Assembly (NCBI GenBank): GCA_938045445.1
Contig: CALIMM010000011.1
Coordinates: 38,443-102,442, forward strand
Length of the DNA: 64,000 nt
Origin: an uncultured Candidatus Saccharibacteria bacterium
GTDB lineage: Bacteria; Patescibacteriota; Saccharimonadia; Saccharimonadales; Saccharimonadaceae
Direction of reading: 5' to 3'
Shown here: piece after piece, positions 50,821-60,487 of the stretch
Position numbering within the stretch: position 1 is the first letter of the stretch
Layout: the number at the start of each line of letters is the position of its first letter
Notes under the pieces: model-generated
The model's input: the letters and a program-made list of their open reading frames with translations, nothing else
Told to the model about the DNA's origin: nothing
Databases searched by the model: none
Made by a program: the position numbers and the translations under genes

Positions 50821-51665
50821 ATATCAAATAACCTTTGTACATTTGCCGTTGTGGTGGTGGCGATGCGCGCGATAGGCAGGCCTTTCTTGGCTGCTTGGTC
50901 ACGGGCTACCTCCTCCACATAAGCCGGTAGGTTGATTCTACCACGGAAGGGCACCGGAGTCAAGAAGGGAGCGTCGGTCTCGAGCAGCATGGCATCGAGT
51001 GAGAGATCGGTGTAGAGCTGCTGCTGAGCACTGTCCTTCGTGAAGGTGCTAATGCCATTGACGCCAATATATAAGCCGCGAGCACGGCCCTGCTCAAGCT
51101 GCGCCTGAGTATCGGTAAAGCTGTGCAAAACGCCGCACACTGGCTGGGCATCGTAGATAGGCCAAAAGTCCTGCCACACTGCACCGTGAGCTTGCTTCTC
51201 GTCGCGCACATGGAAGCTAACGGGCAGCCGAAACTCCGCTGCGAGCTGCATCTGCGCCTGGAGGCACTGCTGCTGCGCTGGGCGGGCGCTATTGTCATAA
51301 AAATAATCCAGGCCAATCTCCCCCACCCCCACAATGACGGGCCGGCCCTGCCGCAGTGGCTGCTCAGCGAGGAGCTCGCGGATGGCGGCAATGCCTGCCT
51401 CACCTGCTGCTTCGGCATCATGAGGATGAATACCAACCGCTGCATAACAGTAGTCGTGCGCTAGGGCAAACTGCACTGCCTGGCGCGAGCTACGCACATC
51501 CGTCCCAACGCAGATCATGGCAATGCCAGCCTGGACAGCCTGCTGGTAGGCTGCCTCGCGCGCTGCATCGTCGTAGAACTCGCTATCGTGTAGATGGCAG
51601 TGCGAGTCGATGAGGCGCGGCATGGGTGGTGTGTTGCCAAGAGTATGTGTTGTATCACTTGTCAT
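50817..51665 (-). CDS. tatD: TatD family metal-dependent hydrolase
   Basis: 282 residues with amidohydrolase-type metal sites: D-S-H-C-H-L-H at the N-terminus, G-V-G-E-I-G-L-D-Y in the middle, S-F-H-V-R and L-H-S-F-T-D, and the C-terminal L-E-T-D-A-P-F. TatD proteins are 3'-5' DNA exonucleases or deacylases in quality control. The metG-tatD pairing is common in bacteria. AAAGGAG lies 6 bases before the ATG; metG ends 15 bases upstream. Confidence 0.93.
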   Translation of the reverse strand: MTSDTTHTLGNTPPMPRLIDSHCHLHDSEFYDDAAREAAYQQAVQAGIAMICVGTDVRSSRQAVQFALAHDYCYAAVGIHPHDAEAAGEAGIAAIRELLAEQPLRQGRPVIVGVGEIGLDYFYDNSARPAQQQCLQAQMQLAAEFRLPVSFHVRDEKQAHGAVWQDFWPIYDAQPVCGVLHSFTDTQAQLEQGRARGLYIGVNGISTFTKDSAQQQLYTDLSLDAMLLETDAPFLTPVPFRGRINLPAYVEEVARDQAAKKGLPIARIATTTTANVQRLFDI

Positions 51666-51680
51666 AGCTTACTCCTTTGT

Positions 51681-53177
51681 TTATGAGGCTGCGTGAGCTC
51701 GCGGGTCGGGAGTGTGGATGTAGCGCTTCGGGAACAGCGGTGGGACGTCGGCTGGCACGACGCCAGTGCCAAAGATAGTGTGGATAGCCTGAGCGGTGGC
51801 AGGCATGAATGGCACGAGCTCATCGGCAATCTGTAGCAAAGTACTGGCCGCATAGGCTAAGACTTCACTCAGGTGCGACTCGGCATCGTGGTCGGTGGCG
51901 CGGCACTTGGCGATCTCCCATGGCTTGACCCGCTCGAGGTATTGGTTGAGGCTGCGGACGGAGCTCCATACTTCATCGAGGGCTTTGTCAAACTCCAGCC
52001 GCTGCATCATGTCGCGGTAGATGGTCATATCATGCTCGGCTTGCGGCGCATCGCCAATCACTCCTGCTTGGTAGCGCGTCAGCATGGCTGCCACCCGCTG
52101 CACAAGGTTGCCGAGGTCGTTACCAAGCTCGCCATTGTATGCCTTCTCAAATTTCTCCCAGGTGAAATCTCCATCGTCTTGGGTAGGAATATGACGAGCA
52201 AAGAAGTAGCGGAAGGCGTCAGCCCCATAGCTCTGGATAATTTCCATTGGGTCGACCACATTGCCGACTGTTTTACTCATCTTGCTACCCCCAACGTGGA
52301 CAAAGCCATGGACGAGCAACGTCTTGGGCAATGGAAGATCGAGCCCGAGCAGCATCGCTGGCCAGATCCCCGCGTGGAAGCGCAAGATATCCTTGCCAAT
52401 CACTTGCACATCGGCTGGCCAATATGCCTGCCACTCGGCCCTATCCGGATAGCCCAGCACTGTGATGTAATTGGCCAAGGCATCGAGCCAGACGTACATC
52501 ACCTGGCTGTCGTCGCCTGGCACTGGCACGCCCCAGCTCAGTGTCTTACGCGGACGGCTAATTGAGACATCTTGGACGCCATTTTTGATAAGCTCGAGGA
52601 ACTCATTTTTGCGGAACTCGGGCACGATTTTCATCCGGCCTTCAGTAATGGCTTGGCGAATCTGCTCGGTAAAGGCACTCGCTTTGAGGTAGTAGTTCTC
52701 CTCTGAGACGCGCTCATACGGCGTTTGGTGATCAGGACATATACCATTCGTCTCGTGGACTTCCTTGTCGGTAAAGAATGCCTCATGCCCCACGCAGTAC
52801 CAGCCCTCATAGGTGTGCTTGTAGATCAGCCCCGCCTGAGCAAGCCGCTGCCAGATGTACTGCACTGCTGCAACGTGGTGCGGGTCAGTCGTGCGGATAA
52901 AGTCAGTGTATTCTGCACCAACTGCCTCCATCAAGACTTTGAAGTTGCCATACATGCTGTCTACATAGCCCTGTGGGTCGAGCCCATTCGCCTGAGCCTT
53001 GGCAGCAATTTTGTTGCCATGCTCGTCTGTGCCAACTTGGAAGCGCACCTCATGGCCATTCTGCTTCTGGTAGCGCGCCCAGATATCGGCCAGGAGATAG
53101 TCGAGCGCATTGCCAATATGCGGCTTACCGTTGACATAAGGAATAGCAGTGGTGATGTAGGCGTGTTGTTTGGTCAT
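51681..53177 (-). CDS. metG: Methionyl-tRNA synthetase
   Basis: 498 residues. Class I synthetase: HIGH region P-Y-V-N-G-K-P-H-I-G-N-A, KMSKS loop G-S-K-M-S-K-T-V-G-N, anticodon-binding helical domain, and no C-terminal tRNA-binding (EMAP) domain, so it is the short form. A C-P-D-H remnant marks the connective zinc region, which is reduced. TATAAT (53184-53189) ends 6 bases before the ATG, so the four-gene operon starts with a leaderless message. Confidence 0.96.
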   Translation of the reverse strand: MTKQHAYITTAIPYVNGKPHIGNALDYLLADIWARYQKQNGHEVRFQVGTDEHGNKIAAKAQANGLDPQGYVDSMYGNFKVLMEAVGAEYTDFIRTTDPHHVAAVQYIWQRLAQAGLIYKHTYEGWYCVGHEAFFTDKEVHETNGICPDHQTPYERVSEENYYLKASAFTEQIRQAITEGRMKIVPEFRKNEFLELIKNGVQDVSISRPRKTLSWGVPVPGDDSQVMYVWLDALANYITVLGYPDRAEWQAYWPADVQVIGKDILRFHAGIWPAMLLGLDLPLPKTLLVHGFVHVGGSKMSKTVGNVVDPMEIIQSYGADAFRYFFARHIPTQDDGDFTWEKFEKAYNGELGNDLGNLVQRVAAMLTRYQAGVIGDAPQAEHDMTIYRDMMQRLEFDKALDEVWSSVRSLNQYLERVKPWEIAKCRATDHDAESHLSEVLAYAASTLLQIADELVPFMPATAQAIHTIFGTGVVPADVPPLFPKRYIHTPDPRAHAAS

Positions 53178-53216
53178 AGGGGTATTATAGCATGGGGCGG
53201 GTTAGGGTGTCTTGGG

Positions 53217-56200
53217 CTACTGCCGCTTGGCAATATCAATTGATGCATCAAGCTGATCCGCACGCTGCACGAGGGTGATTGTATCGCCCATGTCAGTTCT
53301 CCAGGTGGTTGAGATACGTATATCCTCCGTGATATGTTCAATCTCACCTATATTATCACCATCGACTGGTTCACCCCACGCTGCGCGCCCAGCCTGCGCG
53401 TAGCAACGATAAAGGTCAAGACAATCCATGACGGGTAACTGACTTGCAAAACATATCTTTACCTGAGTGACAGTATCCTTATGACTAGACACTTGCATCG
53501 ACAGCACCCCATCATGATACCACCGTACCGCCTTCATATGGGGCATTATGCTCATTATCCGCCAGCCCTGCTGTCGCATCGCGTCATCAAACTGCTCCAT
53601 GGATAGCGGCCACACCTGGCTCAAAATACGATTGACTTGAGTAGTATATTGCTCTGGGGTGGGATATACCTGCATCTTGGCATCAAACTGCTTTTTCATG
53701 AGCGAGTACGTGCGAAAACCAGGCGCACCTTGTGCGTTATGCTGCTGTACCCCAAGACGGGCAAGATCAAAATTAATCATATACGGTTGGCCGCTATCGA
53801 GCTGAGCGGTAGCAAGTTGATGATTTGCAGACTCAAGCTGTGGCAGTTGCCACGTCCAATTAAGCATGTCGGCTGGCGACGTAATGCCGCTTATATCGCG
53901 TAAACGTACGACGCAACCATGTGCTGCTGCACGTAGTGCTTGGTCAGAAGCGGCTTTTGGCACGTGGCACTCCCAGTCATACTTACCTTTTCTGAATCCA
54001 AGTGCGCATAATTGTTGTTGCTCATCATTTGTTAGTTGAGTAAAGCCAGTTCGTCTTGTACATCCATCAAATGAGATGACTACATGCGCGTCATCAACCA
54101 CCCCTAGGCCTTTCAATCGTATGGCAGTCCGTTGTTTCCAGCTTTCCATTGCATCATCTACCATTATGGCATACTGCCGCGACTGCCTGCAAAACGACTG
54201 CAGTGTCTGATATAACGCATCCTCAAACGCCTCCCATGTTGGGTAGGCAAAGTCAGCAGTTAGTGATGTGTCGCTTGCAAGCGTTGTATCTAACGCTGGA
54301 TTATGCCACTCATACCACACAACCTCAAACTTTGCATACAAGATTGACTCTGAGAAAAGCTGCCTTTTATGATCTGCTTCAGTGGCTGGCCTGATGCCAA
54401 GCGTCAGACGCTTATACGATGGCATATCCTGAGATGGCATAATCCAGTGCGCGATGTCACCATCTCGTTGCAGCTGCGCCGCGCCCCATGCGCGATTACC
54501 CGCCTCAACATACGTCTGCCATAGTGTATGGACATCATCAGTACTCATACCATCTGGCAGTTGGAATGTGAACGAAAGGGTATATTCATCAGGGTTATCT
54601 TCATCTGGCCAATCGATGGCAGCAAGCACACCAAACTGGCTTGACTCGGTAATTCGATGACTATACCATCCAAACACGTTGCTCACCGCTGTGAAGTTTG
54701 GCCTCATTGATGGCTTTGTCAGGTCGTTAAACCAATTGATTATATTGACAAAACTGCGTGGAGTCATGTAGTCATGGTATTGCGCTTGTGCAACTTGTTG
54801 TATATTAAGTGTTATAGAGACACTCTGCTGCTGTTCTGTTTTACTATGCCACAGCGTGCAAGACTCACGAATAACCTGCTTGTCCTTCACGTAATGACAG
54901 CGCCATGTGAGCATATTTTGCCGGGGTGTACTGTACGATGAGTCTACTCCACCCCAGGCAGTCGCGCCATACTCAGTGCAGTAAGCATAGAACGCCTGCG
55001 CCTCAGCAGGTGATAGCCCATCAACGGAAAAGTTCATCACATTCCGCTTGTCTTCACAAATAATGCTTCGACGGTGCTGCGCTGGAGATACAAGGTGAAT
55101 AACGTTATTGACACATCCTGGCTGCGTATCTATCTCCCAGTCAAGCTCCTGTCGAATAGCATCTAATACCTCATGCTTTGTCATGGGCCACGATAGCGAC
55201 CCGATACCATAAAACCACCCTAACACATCGCTCTCGAGACGGGATGAGAGGCCATAATCCCTGGGTATTTGCGTGAGATCAAGTGTGGAGAACTTCTCGC
55301 TATACTGGCGATAAACCGCTTCATGATCGGGATGCAGATTGACACTGCGCACACCAGCGTGCAGTAAATGATCGTTGGCAATAGAGAGCTGACCAGGATC
55401 AATTGCATCCTTTCGCTGTTGCCACCAGATATCCATCTCAATCTCTGGAATCTGTACTGTCCATACCAGTAACCGGCTTGGCGAGTTTATACCTCGGGTA
55501 TCGCGGAGCCAGACAACACACCCATGGGCGGCCGCACGCAGCTGCTCTTTGGTGGCAGCTTGCGGCAATCGACATTCCAAGCAGTACCTCTCAACATCCT
55601 CAACAAAACCGCACGCTTGTAGCTGGCTTTTTTCTGTCTCATACGGAAGGCCACTTATACTAATTACCATCGCCGTCGCGTTGTTAATCCCCTGGCTGGC
55701 AAGTGTAATGATATTATTCTTCCACTGGAGCTCTGTTTCATCGCTATCAAATAGCAACGCGTAGTGACGCGGCTGCGCACTTAACTGACGTAATGTTTTA
55801 TATAACTCCTCTTCAAAAATATCCCATGCTTGGTGAGCCGTGGCTAGCGCTGGAGATATTGCCGGAGGCGACATAACACCATATGGATTGTTTGTTCGAT
55901 TATGCTGCTTCGTATCTGTGGCGATGATTGTGTACAAAACATAACTCGACGGTAGCCCCTGGTCATAATCATCAGGGGTTGCAGGCCGCATACCGAGCGT
56001 AATGACGACACCTGTTGACACTTTCCACTGCCAGCATAGTGATGAGTCAAATGTTGATTGTTGAGGTATCGCGACGCCCCATACATTAGTTGCTGCTTGA
56101 TAATATTCGATGAGCAGACCTCGTATCTCATTTTTTCTTGCGTCACCAGGTAAGCGATACTCAAGAATCAGATCACGTACCAGCCGTTTTCCGCCGACTT

Positions 56201-56972
56201 GATCCTCATTCCCTACCGTGTCTTTAACAAGGACATTACCATGCCAATCATCATACGTCGTATCTCTATACCAATGCCATCCCAATGATGATTGAATAGC
56301 TTCAAGCTCATATTCAAACAATGGCCATGGCAATGCCGTGAGCCAGCTCAGTGCTGCCACCCAGCCACGCCCTGTCATGTACGGTGGTGACTGCTGCGTG
56401 GAAAGATTCTTCTCAACATGCAACGATACCTTGATGTCCCACTGCTTTGCTTTTGTGTCTACTGGGCTAAAATCAATCGTGCATGTTTGCTGTATGATAT
56501 CAATATCTCTGGCACAAGAAATCTCATCCTTGATAGGAAAAAATCGCCACTGATACGTAACTGGCTCACGTGGTGCATATTGGCCCCATTTGCCGTAATC
56601 GGTATATTCCTTTGGCTTGCCCCACGCGGCATGGGCCGCTTGGAGGTATTCGTCGTAGGATTTGCGCTGCAACCGTTTGTTCTTTGCTTGAGCGACAGTA
56701 CGCGTGATGATATAGCGACTTTCGTCGTCATCACATTGAACGATAACTGTGTGCCCAGTAGTATCTTCAAAAACAAGCGAATGTTCTTCATTTCTCTCAT
56801 CACCCAGCTTTGCCTTCCATCCATACGAAGAGACCAGTGTCGCTATCTCAGACCAAGCTGATGACCATGGCATAGCTTTGATCGCATCAATCCATTCAAT
56901 AAGCGCTGTGGGACTCTCCGATGACGCTACTGGAGGCTTTTTCCGTATTTGCGATGATTGTTTTTTCTTCAT
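53217..56972 (-). CDS. Large modular repeat protein of unknown function (A-A-B-A-A-B-A)
   Basis: 1251 residues, cytosolic by appearance (no signal or membrane helix). Two module types recur. Type A (about 90-150 residues) opens with W-P/S and a helix, then G-W, ends its conserved part at A-W-G, and a beta-rich tail follows; its A-W-G marks fall at 116-118, 297-299 (V-W-G), 672-674, 828-830 and 1198-1200. Type B (about 379-513 and 909-1046) shares L-R-A-A-A-H-G-C-V-V-x-L-R-D with I-x-S-P and W-x-x-Q-x-P. Order: A1-A2-B1-A3-A4-B2-A5, so an A-A-B block was duplicated. Type A is reminiscent of DUF6301, from memory only. Confidence 0.75.
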   Translation of the reverse strand: MKKKQSSQIRKKPPVASSESPTALIEWIDAIKAMPWSSAWSEIATLVSSYGWKAKLGDERNEEHSLVFEDTTGHTVIVQCDDDESRYIITRTVAQAKNKRLQRKSYDEYLQAAHAAWGKPKEYTDYGKWGQYAPREPVTYQWRFFPIKDEISCARDIDIIQQTCTIDFSPVDTKAKQWDIKVSLHVEKNLSTQQSPPYMTGRGWVAALSWLTALPWPLFEYELEAIQSSLGWHWYRDTTYDDWHGNVLVKDTVGNEDQVGGKRLVRDLILEYRLPGDARKNEIRGLLIEYYQAATNVWGVAIPQQSTFDSSLCWQWKVSTGVVITLGMRPATPDDYDQGLPSSYVLYTIIATDTKQHNRTNNPYGVMSPPAISPALATAHQAWDIFEEELYKTLRQLSAQPRHYALLFDSDETELQWKNNIITLASQGINNATAMVISISGLPYETEKSQLQACGFVEDVERYCLECRLPQAATKEQLRAAAHGCVVWLRDTRGINSPSRLLVWTVQIPEIEMDIWWQQRKDAIDPGQLSIANDHLLHAGVRSVNLHPDHEAVYRQYSEKFSTLDLTQIPRDYGLSSRLESDVLGWFYGIGSLSWPMTKHEVLDAIRQELDWEIDTQPGCVNNVIHLVSPAQHRRSIICEDKRNVMNFSVDGLSPAEAQAFYAYCTEYGATAWGGVDSSYSTPRQNMLTWRCHYVKDKQVIRESCTLWHSKTEQQQSVSITLNIQQVAQAQYHDYMTPRSFVNIINWFNDLTKPSMRPNFTAVSNVFGWYSHRITESSQFGVLAAIDWPDEDNPDEYTLSFTFQLPDGMSTDDVHTLWQTYVEAGNRAWGAAQLQRDGDIAHWIMPSQDMPSYKRLTLGIRPATEADHKRQLFSESILYAKFEVVWYEWHNPALDTTLASDTSLTADFAYPTWEAFEDALYQTLQSFCRQSRQYAIMVDDAMESWKQRTAIRLKGLGVVDDAHVVISFDGCTRRTGFTQLTNDEQQQLCALGFRKGKYDWECHVPKAASDQALRAAAHGCVVRLRDISGITSPADMLNWTWQLPQLESANHQLATAQLDSGQPYMINFDLARLGVQQHNAQGAPGFRTYSLMKKQFDAKMQVYPTPEQYTTQVNRILSQVWPLSMEQFDDAMRQQGWRIMSIMPHMKAVRWYHDGVLSMQVSSHKDTVTQVKICFASQLPVMDCLDLYRCYAQAGRAAWGEPVDGDNIGEIEHITEDIRISTTWRTDMGDTITLVQRADQLDASIDIAKRQ

Positions 56973-57060
56973 ATATCATCCTTGTACTGTTGTCTATATC
57001 TTATGAGGTACCTTGTACTATATCACTTTTGATTCTATCGCACGAGCATCATGAGACACC

Positions 57061-58107
57061 CTACGACTGAGCGGCAACATCGATGAGTGTATAGAGCTTA
57101 TCTGTACTCTGCATAAGAGTGATGGTGCTGTCTTGGTTGGTTGTCCAGATGGTCGAGATAGCCAGACCTTCTGCAGCATGCTCAGCTTCGTCCACCTCAT
57201 CGCTTGGATCACCCCAGGCTGTTTGCCCAGCCTGCACGTATTGGCGGTAGAGGTCGAGACACTCTGCTGTGGGTGAACCATTAGCAAACCATACGACGAC
57301 CATCGATACAGCACCACCTTCGCTCGATACCATAACACGCAACGGCCCATCATAATACCACCAGATATTCTCCTCTTGCTTCATGAGCTGCCAACCGTGG
57401 CTCTGCATTGTAGTATCAAACTGCTGGATAGAGCGCAGTGATGGTTGGCTGAGGATGCGGTCGATCCAGGCGGTGAATTGCTCTGGAGAGAAGTATGTCT
57501 CCTCATGCAGCTCACTCTCCAGGCGCGGCAATGGATCAGGGCCAGGATAGGGACGAATCGTGCGCGGGCGGCGGACACCATCGGACGGTGCACCAGTTTG
57601 CTCGCTGACAAGGACAAACATGATTGTCTTGTCCTCCTCGTTGAGACTAATACTAACGTACTCCCACGAAGCTGGTGTTTGTGGAGCAAAACCCTTCCAC
57701 ATCGTACCAGTGAGATGACCTGTGTGTCGTACATCGGTCGGCCAGCCCCAGGCCGCTGTGCCAGCTGCGCAGTATTCGTCGTAGAGTGCGCGGCACGTGT
57801 CTGCTGGTAATTGGTGAATTACATCGATGACTGGACTACTCGCCACCGACGTTACAACGTCATTTTCTATTGTAGCAAGCAGTGGCATGTGACCATCGTA
57901 GTGCATACACTGCTCGTGCCCCGTCTGTGGCTCTTGCTCACGTGGCTTGACGAGCTGCCAACCCAGCTCTTGGACGAGACTATCATACACCTCATACATC
58001 ATTGGCCAGGGGAGCTTACGTAGGGCATTAATAAGTGAGACGAGTTGTGCACCATTAATAGGCTTCGGCGCTTCTGCTGGCTGAGTCGATGATTGGTCTG
58101 CGTTCAT
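57061..58107 (-). CDS. Two-module paralog of the large repeat protein (A-A)
   Basis: 348 residues, soluble. Two type A modules with A-W-G at 119-121 and 297-299. The second is clearly related to the last module of the downstream 1251-residue protein: both have F-D-x-x-M-x-x-x-G-W, C-L-D-L-Y-R-x-Y and G-x-x-A-W-G, then I-S-T-x-W and D-x-T-I-T-L. The two genes lie 88 bases apart on the same strand. The function is unknown; arrays of small domains in neighbouring genes resemble poly-immunity proteins, but this is only an analogy. Confidence 0.7.
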   Translation of the reverse strand: MNADQSSTQPAEAPKPINGAQLVSLINALRKLPWPMMYEVYDSLVQELGWQLVKPREQEPQTGHEQCMHYDGHMPLLATIENDVVTSVASSPVIDVIHQLPADTCRALYDEYCAAGTAAWGWPTDVRHTGHLTGTMWKGFAPQTPASWEYVSISLNEEDKTIMFVLVSEQTGAPSDGVRRPRTIRPYPGPDPLPRLESELHEETYFSPEQFTAWIDRILSQPSLRSIQQFDTTMQSHGWQLMKQEENIWWYYDGPLRVMVSSEGGAVSMVVVWFANGSPTAECLDLYRQYVQAGQTAWGDPSDEVDEAEHAAEGLAISTIWTTNQDSTITLMQSTDKLYTLIDVAAQS

Positions 58108-58202
58108 AGTACCTCATATTTTCTTTATAGATTTCTCTTTAGCGTTAACGTGTTTGTATCGTACCACGTTTTGGTATGACATACTAGTGTTCAGTCATAT
58201 TG

Positions 58203-58232
58203 TTGACAATATTGCAATCTATACTATATAAT
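58203..58232 (+). promoter_or_regulatory. Consensus promoter of the first HTH paralog
   Basis: TTGACA (58203-58208) and TATAAT (58227-58232), spacer 18 bases, followed by an ATG 13 bases later. It is divergent from the modular-repeat genes. Confidence 0.75.
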
Positions 58233-58245
58233 ACACTACTCTGTT

Positions 58246-59391
58246 ATGGAACATCGCTCATCATCCCACCCTCCCGAGCACTCGCCAGACAATAAGCGGA
58301 CAGCGCAGCTGGAGAAAGACCGCCAGTACTTGTTATTTTTGCTCGCGAATGACCTTGGCTATGACACGCGTGATGTATCTATTTCTTCTGAGTGTAGTGA
58401 CACAGAAGCATCAGTTAACCCCGCTCACTACATGATAACAATACCGCCGCGTCAGGAGTGCCAGCAACCAGGCCGGACAGTGGCTATCTACCCTGATATC
58501 ACGCTTGTGTTCGATACGCACGCGACGCAGCAATGTCGTCCTGAGCAACATAGGTCGCTTGAGAGCTGCACAAAGGAGGAGTTGCTAGCCCTCATCAAGC
58601 AAGACGCAGCCTGCGGCCTAGAGCTCCCTCATGGCCAGCGCTTTACGGCAAGCATGGTTGATGCGCTCACTCATCCGATTGCCGATGCCCGGGCGCGCAT
58701 CACTGAGGCTAGGAAGATGGAGCAGCAGCACCATATAGCTCAAACCCGGCGCTCACTTGGCAAAGTAACCATCCACCGCGCTGCCGGAGAGCTTGGTATT
58801 GCCCCACAAACCGTTGAGAAGGCACTGGATGACCCTGCAATTCATGAAAAACTTGGCAAAATCGCTACCACCCAGCGCGGCACAGAATTGCAGCATCTCC
58901 TGACGCCACACCAAGTAGCGACCCTCGCCGAGCACCTCCAGTCTACCCCACCACCAGAGGGGTATCGCACGCTTAACGGCGTTGCCAAGAAGCTTGGCGT
59001 TGGCGGCAATACAGTGCGGCGTATTATTGATGAGCTTAACGGTGCTGGCGCCAATATCCACGGCAAGGAGTACCACAAAGCGACTGGGTTATCATACCGC
59101 TACTACTCGCCCACCGACCAGCGAGAGATAGAGAGCTGGGCGCGTGAAAAAGGGCTCTTTACTCCGGCGCCGGCGGGGTATCTGCTCCGCACGACTGTTG
59201 CTGAGAAACTCCATGCTACATACGCGACGATCAATCACGCTATTAAAGCCCTTGGTATAACACCCGAACAATACCGCGTACGACGTCAAAATGGCCAGCC
59301 ATCTCACAAGCGAGGCTACCACCTCTCGCCTAGGCAAGCTGAGCAAGTGGCAGCTTACCTGGGGCGGTCGCTTCATACAACGGTTTGCTAG
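58246..59391 (+). CDS. Multi-helix-turn-helix protein of unknown function (paralog 1)
   Basis: 381 residues. The N-terminal half (1-160) has the motif D-R-Q-Y-L-L-F-L-L-A-N-D-L-G, a P-x-R-T-V-x-I-Y-P-D-I-T-L-V-F-D-T strand, and helices; the C-terminal half holds at least three helix-turn-helix-like units: V-T-I-H-R-A-A-G-E-L-G-I-A-P-Q-T-V-E-K-A-L, V-A-K-K-L-G-V-G-G-N-T-V-R-R-I-I and V-A-E-K-L-H-A-T-Y-A-T-I-N-H-A-I. It is probably a DNA-binding protein. The adjacent gene encodes a paralog with the same layout. Not assignable to a named regulator family. Confidence 0.6.
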   Translation: MEHRSSSHPPEHSPDNKRTAQLEKDRQYLLFLLANDLGYDTRDVSISSECSDTEASVNPAHYMITIPPRQECQQPGRTVAIYPDITLVFDTHATQQCRPEQHRSLESCTKEELLALIKQDAACGLELPHGQRFTASMVDALTHPIADARARITEARKMEQQHHIAQTRRSLGKVTIHRAAGELGIAPQTVEKALDDPAIHEKLGKIATTQRGTELQHLLTPHQVATLAEHLQSTPPPEGYRTLNGVAKKLGVGGNTVRRIIDELNGAGANIHGKEYHKATGLSYRYYSPTDQREIESWAREKGLFTPAPAGYLLRTTVAEKLHATYATINHAIKALGITPEQYRVRRQNGQPSHKRGYHLSPRQAEQVAAYLGRSLHTTVC

Positions 59392-59445
59392 GCATTTAGG
59401 CTCGATACTTGCCACCACTGCCTATGCTGTAGTATGGTAATACGC

Positions 59446-60465
59446 ATGGAAAAACCCCAGCAATCAGCACAATTACCCGAGATATTTGACAGTCATACTG
59501 CTCAAGTAGAAAAGCTCAACGACTTGCACAAACTTCTGCGCTTTTTGCTTGAGAATGATCTCGGCCTTTCTACTCACGACCCGGCGCAGGCCTATATGTC
59601 ACAACATATTCAAGAGACATCTGCATCGCAGCAACTCCTTCGCTTTATTGCAACCATCCAACCACATGACACCCAGCCTGCTCGTACCGTTATCACCTAT
59701 CCAGATGTTGCTTTTGTTTTTGATACTCCAGCTGTAGAACAAGCCGCGCAGGCTCAGGGCAATAGCTATCAACCATTGCACGAGTATAGAAAACACGATC
59801 TTGCTGAGCTCGTGCAAAATGAGACGTGTGGTGTTGCCCTATCGACCGATCATCATTTTGCTTGGTATATGTATGATGCACTCACGAGCCCACTTGCTAA
59901 TGTGCACCAGCGTATCGCTACCGACCAGACGAACAACAACTGGCTCCATAGCGTCTATCATCATGGCCCAGAGCCACTTATATCTGTTGGCCAGGCTTCT
60001 CGCCACCTTGATATAACACCGTATGCGGTTGAGAAAGCGTTGAGGAATCCTCAGGTCATCCAGAAGATCGGCGAGATCATTGTCGCTCCACGCGGCAATT
60101 CGATGCGCCCATTCATCACACCCAAACAGCTTCTGAGCCTCCAAGAGCATTTTCGCCCCCACAGCGCCGACACTCATGCACTCATCCCTCCACGAGAAGA
60201 AGAAATGACCTGCCCGCAACTCGCCAGAGCACTTGGTGTACACGACATGACCGTGCGACGAGCTATTGCCGCCCTTAATCAAGAAAAACCTGAAGGCGAG
60301 GATAGTCTGACCGGTACAACGCGCAAAGAGCAAGGTCGACGCCCAACCGTATATTATTCACCTGAGCAGCAGGCACGCATTCTCACTAAACTCCGAGAGA
60401 AAGGCTATTCTGTGCCAGCAAAGCTGCGTGACAAGCTGGGCGAAGACCTCACGCATAAAGATTAA
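59446..60465 (+). CDS. Multi-helix-turn-helix protein of unknown function (paralog 2)
   Basis: 339 residues. Same order as its upstream neighbour: L-H-K-L-L-R-F-L-L-E-N-D-L-G, P-A-R-T-V-I-T-Y-P-D-V-A-F-V-F-D-T, then helix-turn-helix units V-G-Q-A-S-R-H-L-D-I-T-P-Y-A-V-E-K-A-L and L-A-R-A-L-G-V-H-D-M-T-V-R-R-A-I; the third unit of the neighbour is lost. It has its own promoter (TTGCCA 59409-59414, spacer 18, TATGGT 59433-59438) 7 bases before the ATG at 59446, so it is a separately controlled, leaderless gene and not a simple operon partner. Confidence 0.6.
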   Translation: MEKPQQSAQLPEIFDSHTAQVEKLNDLHKLLRFLLENDLGLSTHDPAQAYMSQHIQETSASQQLLRFIATIQPHDTQPARTVITYPDVAFVFDTPAVEQAAQAQGNSYQPLHEYRKHDLAELVQNETCGVALSTDHHFAWYMYDALTSPLANVHQRIATDQTNNNWLHSVYHHGPEPLISVGQASRHLDITPYAVEKALRNPQVIQKIGEIIVAPRGNSMRPFITPKQLLSLQEHFRPHSADTHALIPPREEEMTCPQLARALGVHDMTVRRAIAALNQEKPEGEDSLTGTTRKEQGRRPTVYYSPEQQARILTKLREKGYSVPAKLRDKLGEDLTHKD

Positions 60466-60487
60466 AAATGCTACAATAATAGCTAGT

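Noticed and set aside
53178..53216. T-box or other leader riboswitch before metG or alaS
   Set aside because: Both genes have a -10 box 6-7 bases from the start codon, leaving no leader for such an element.
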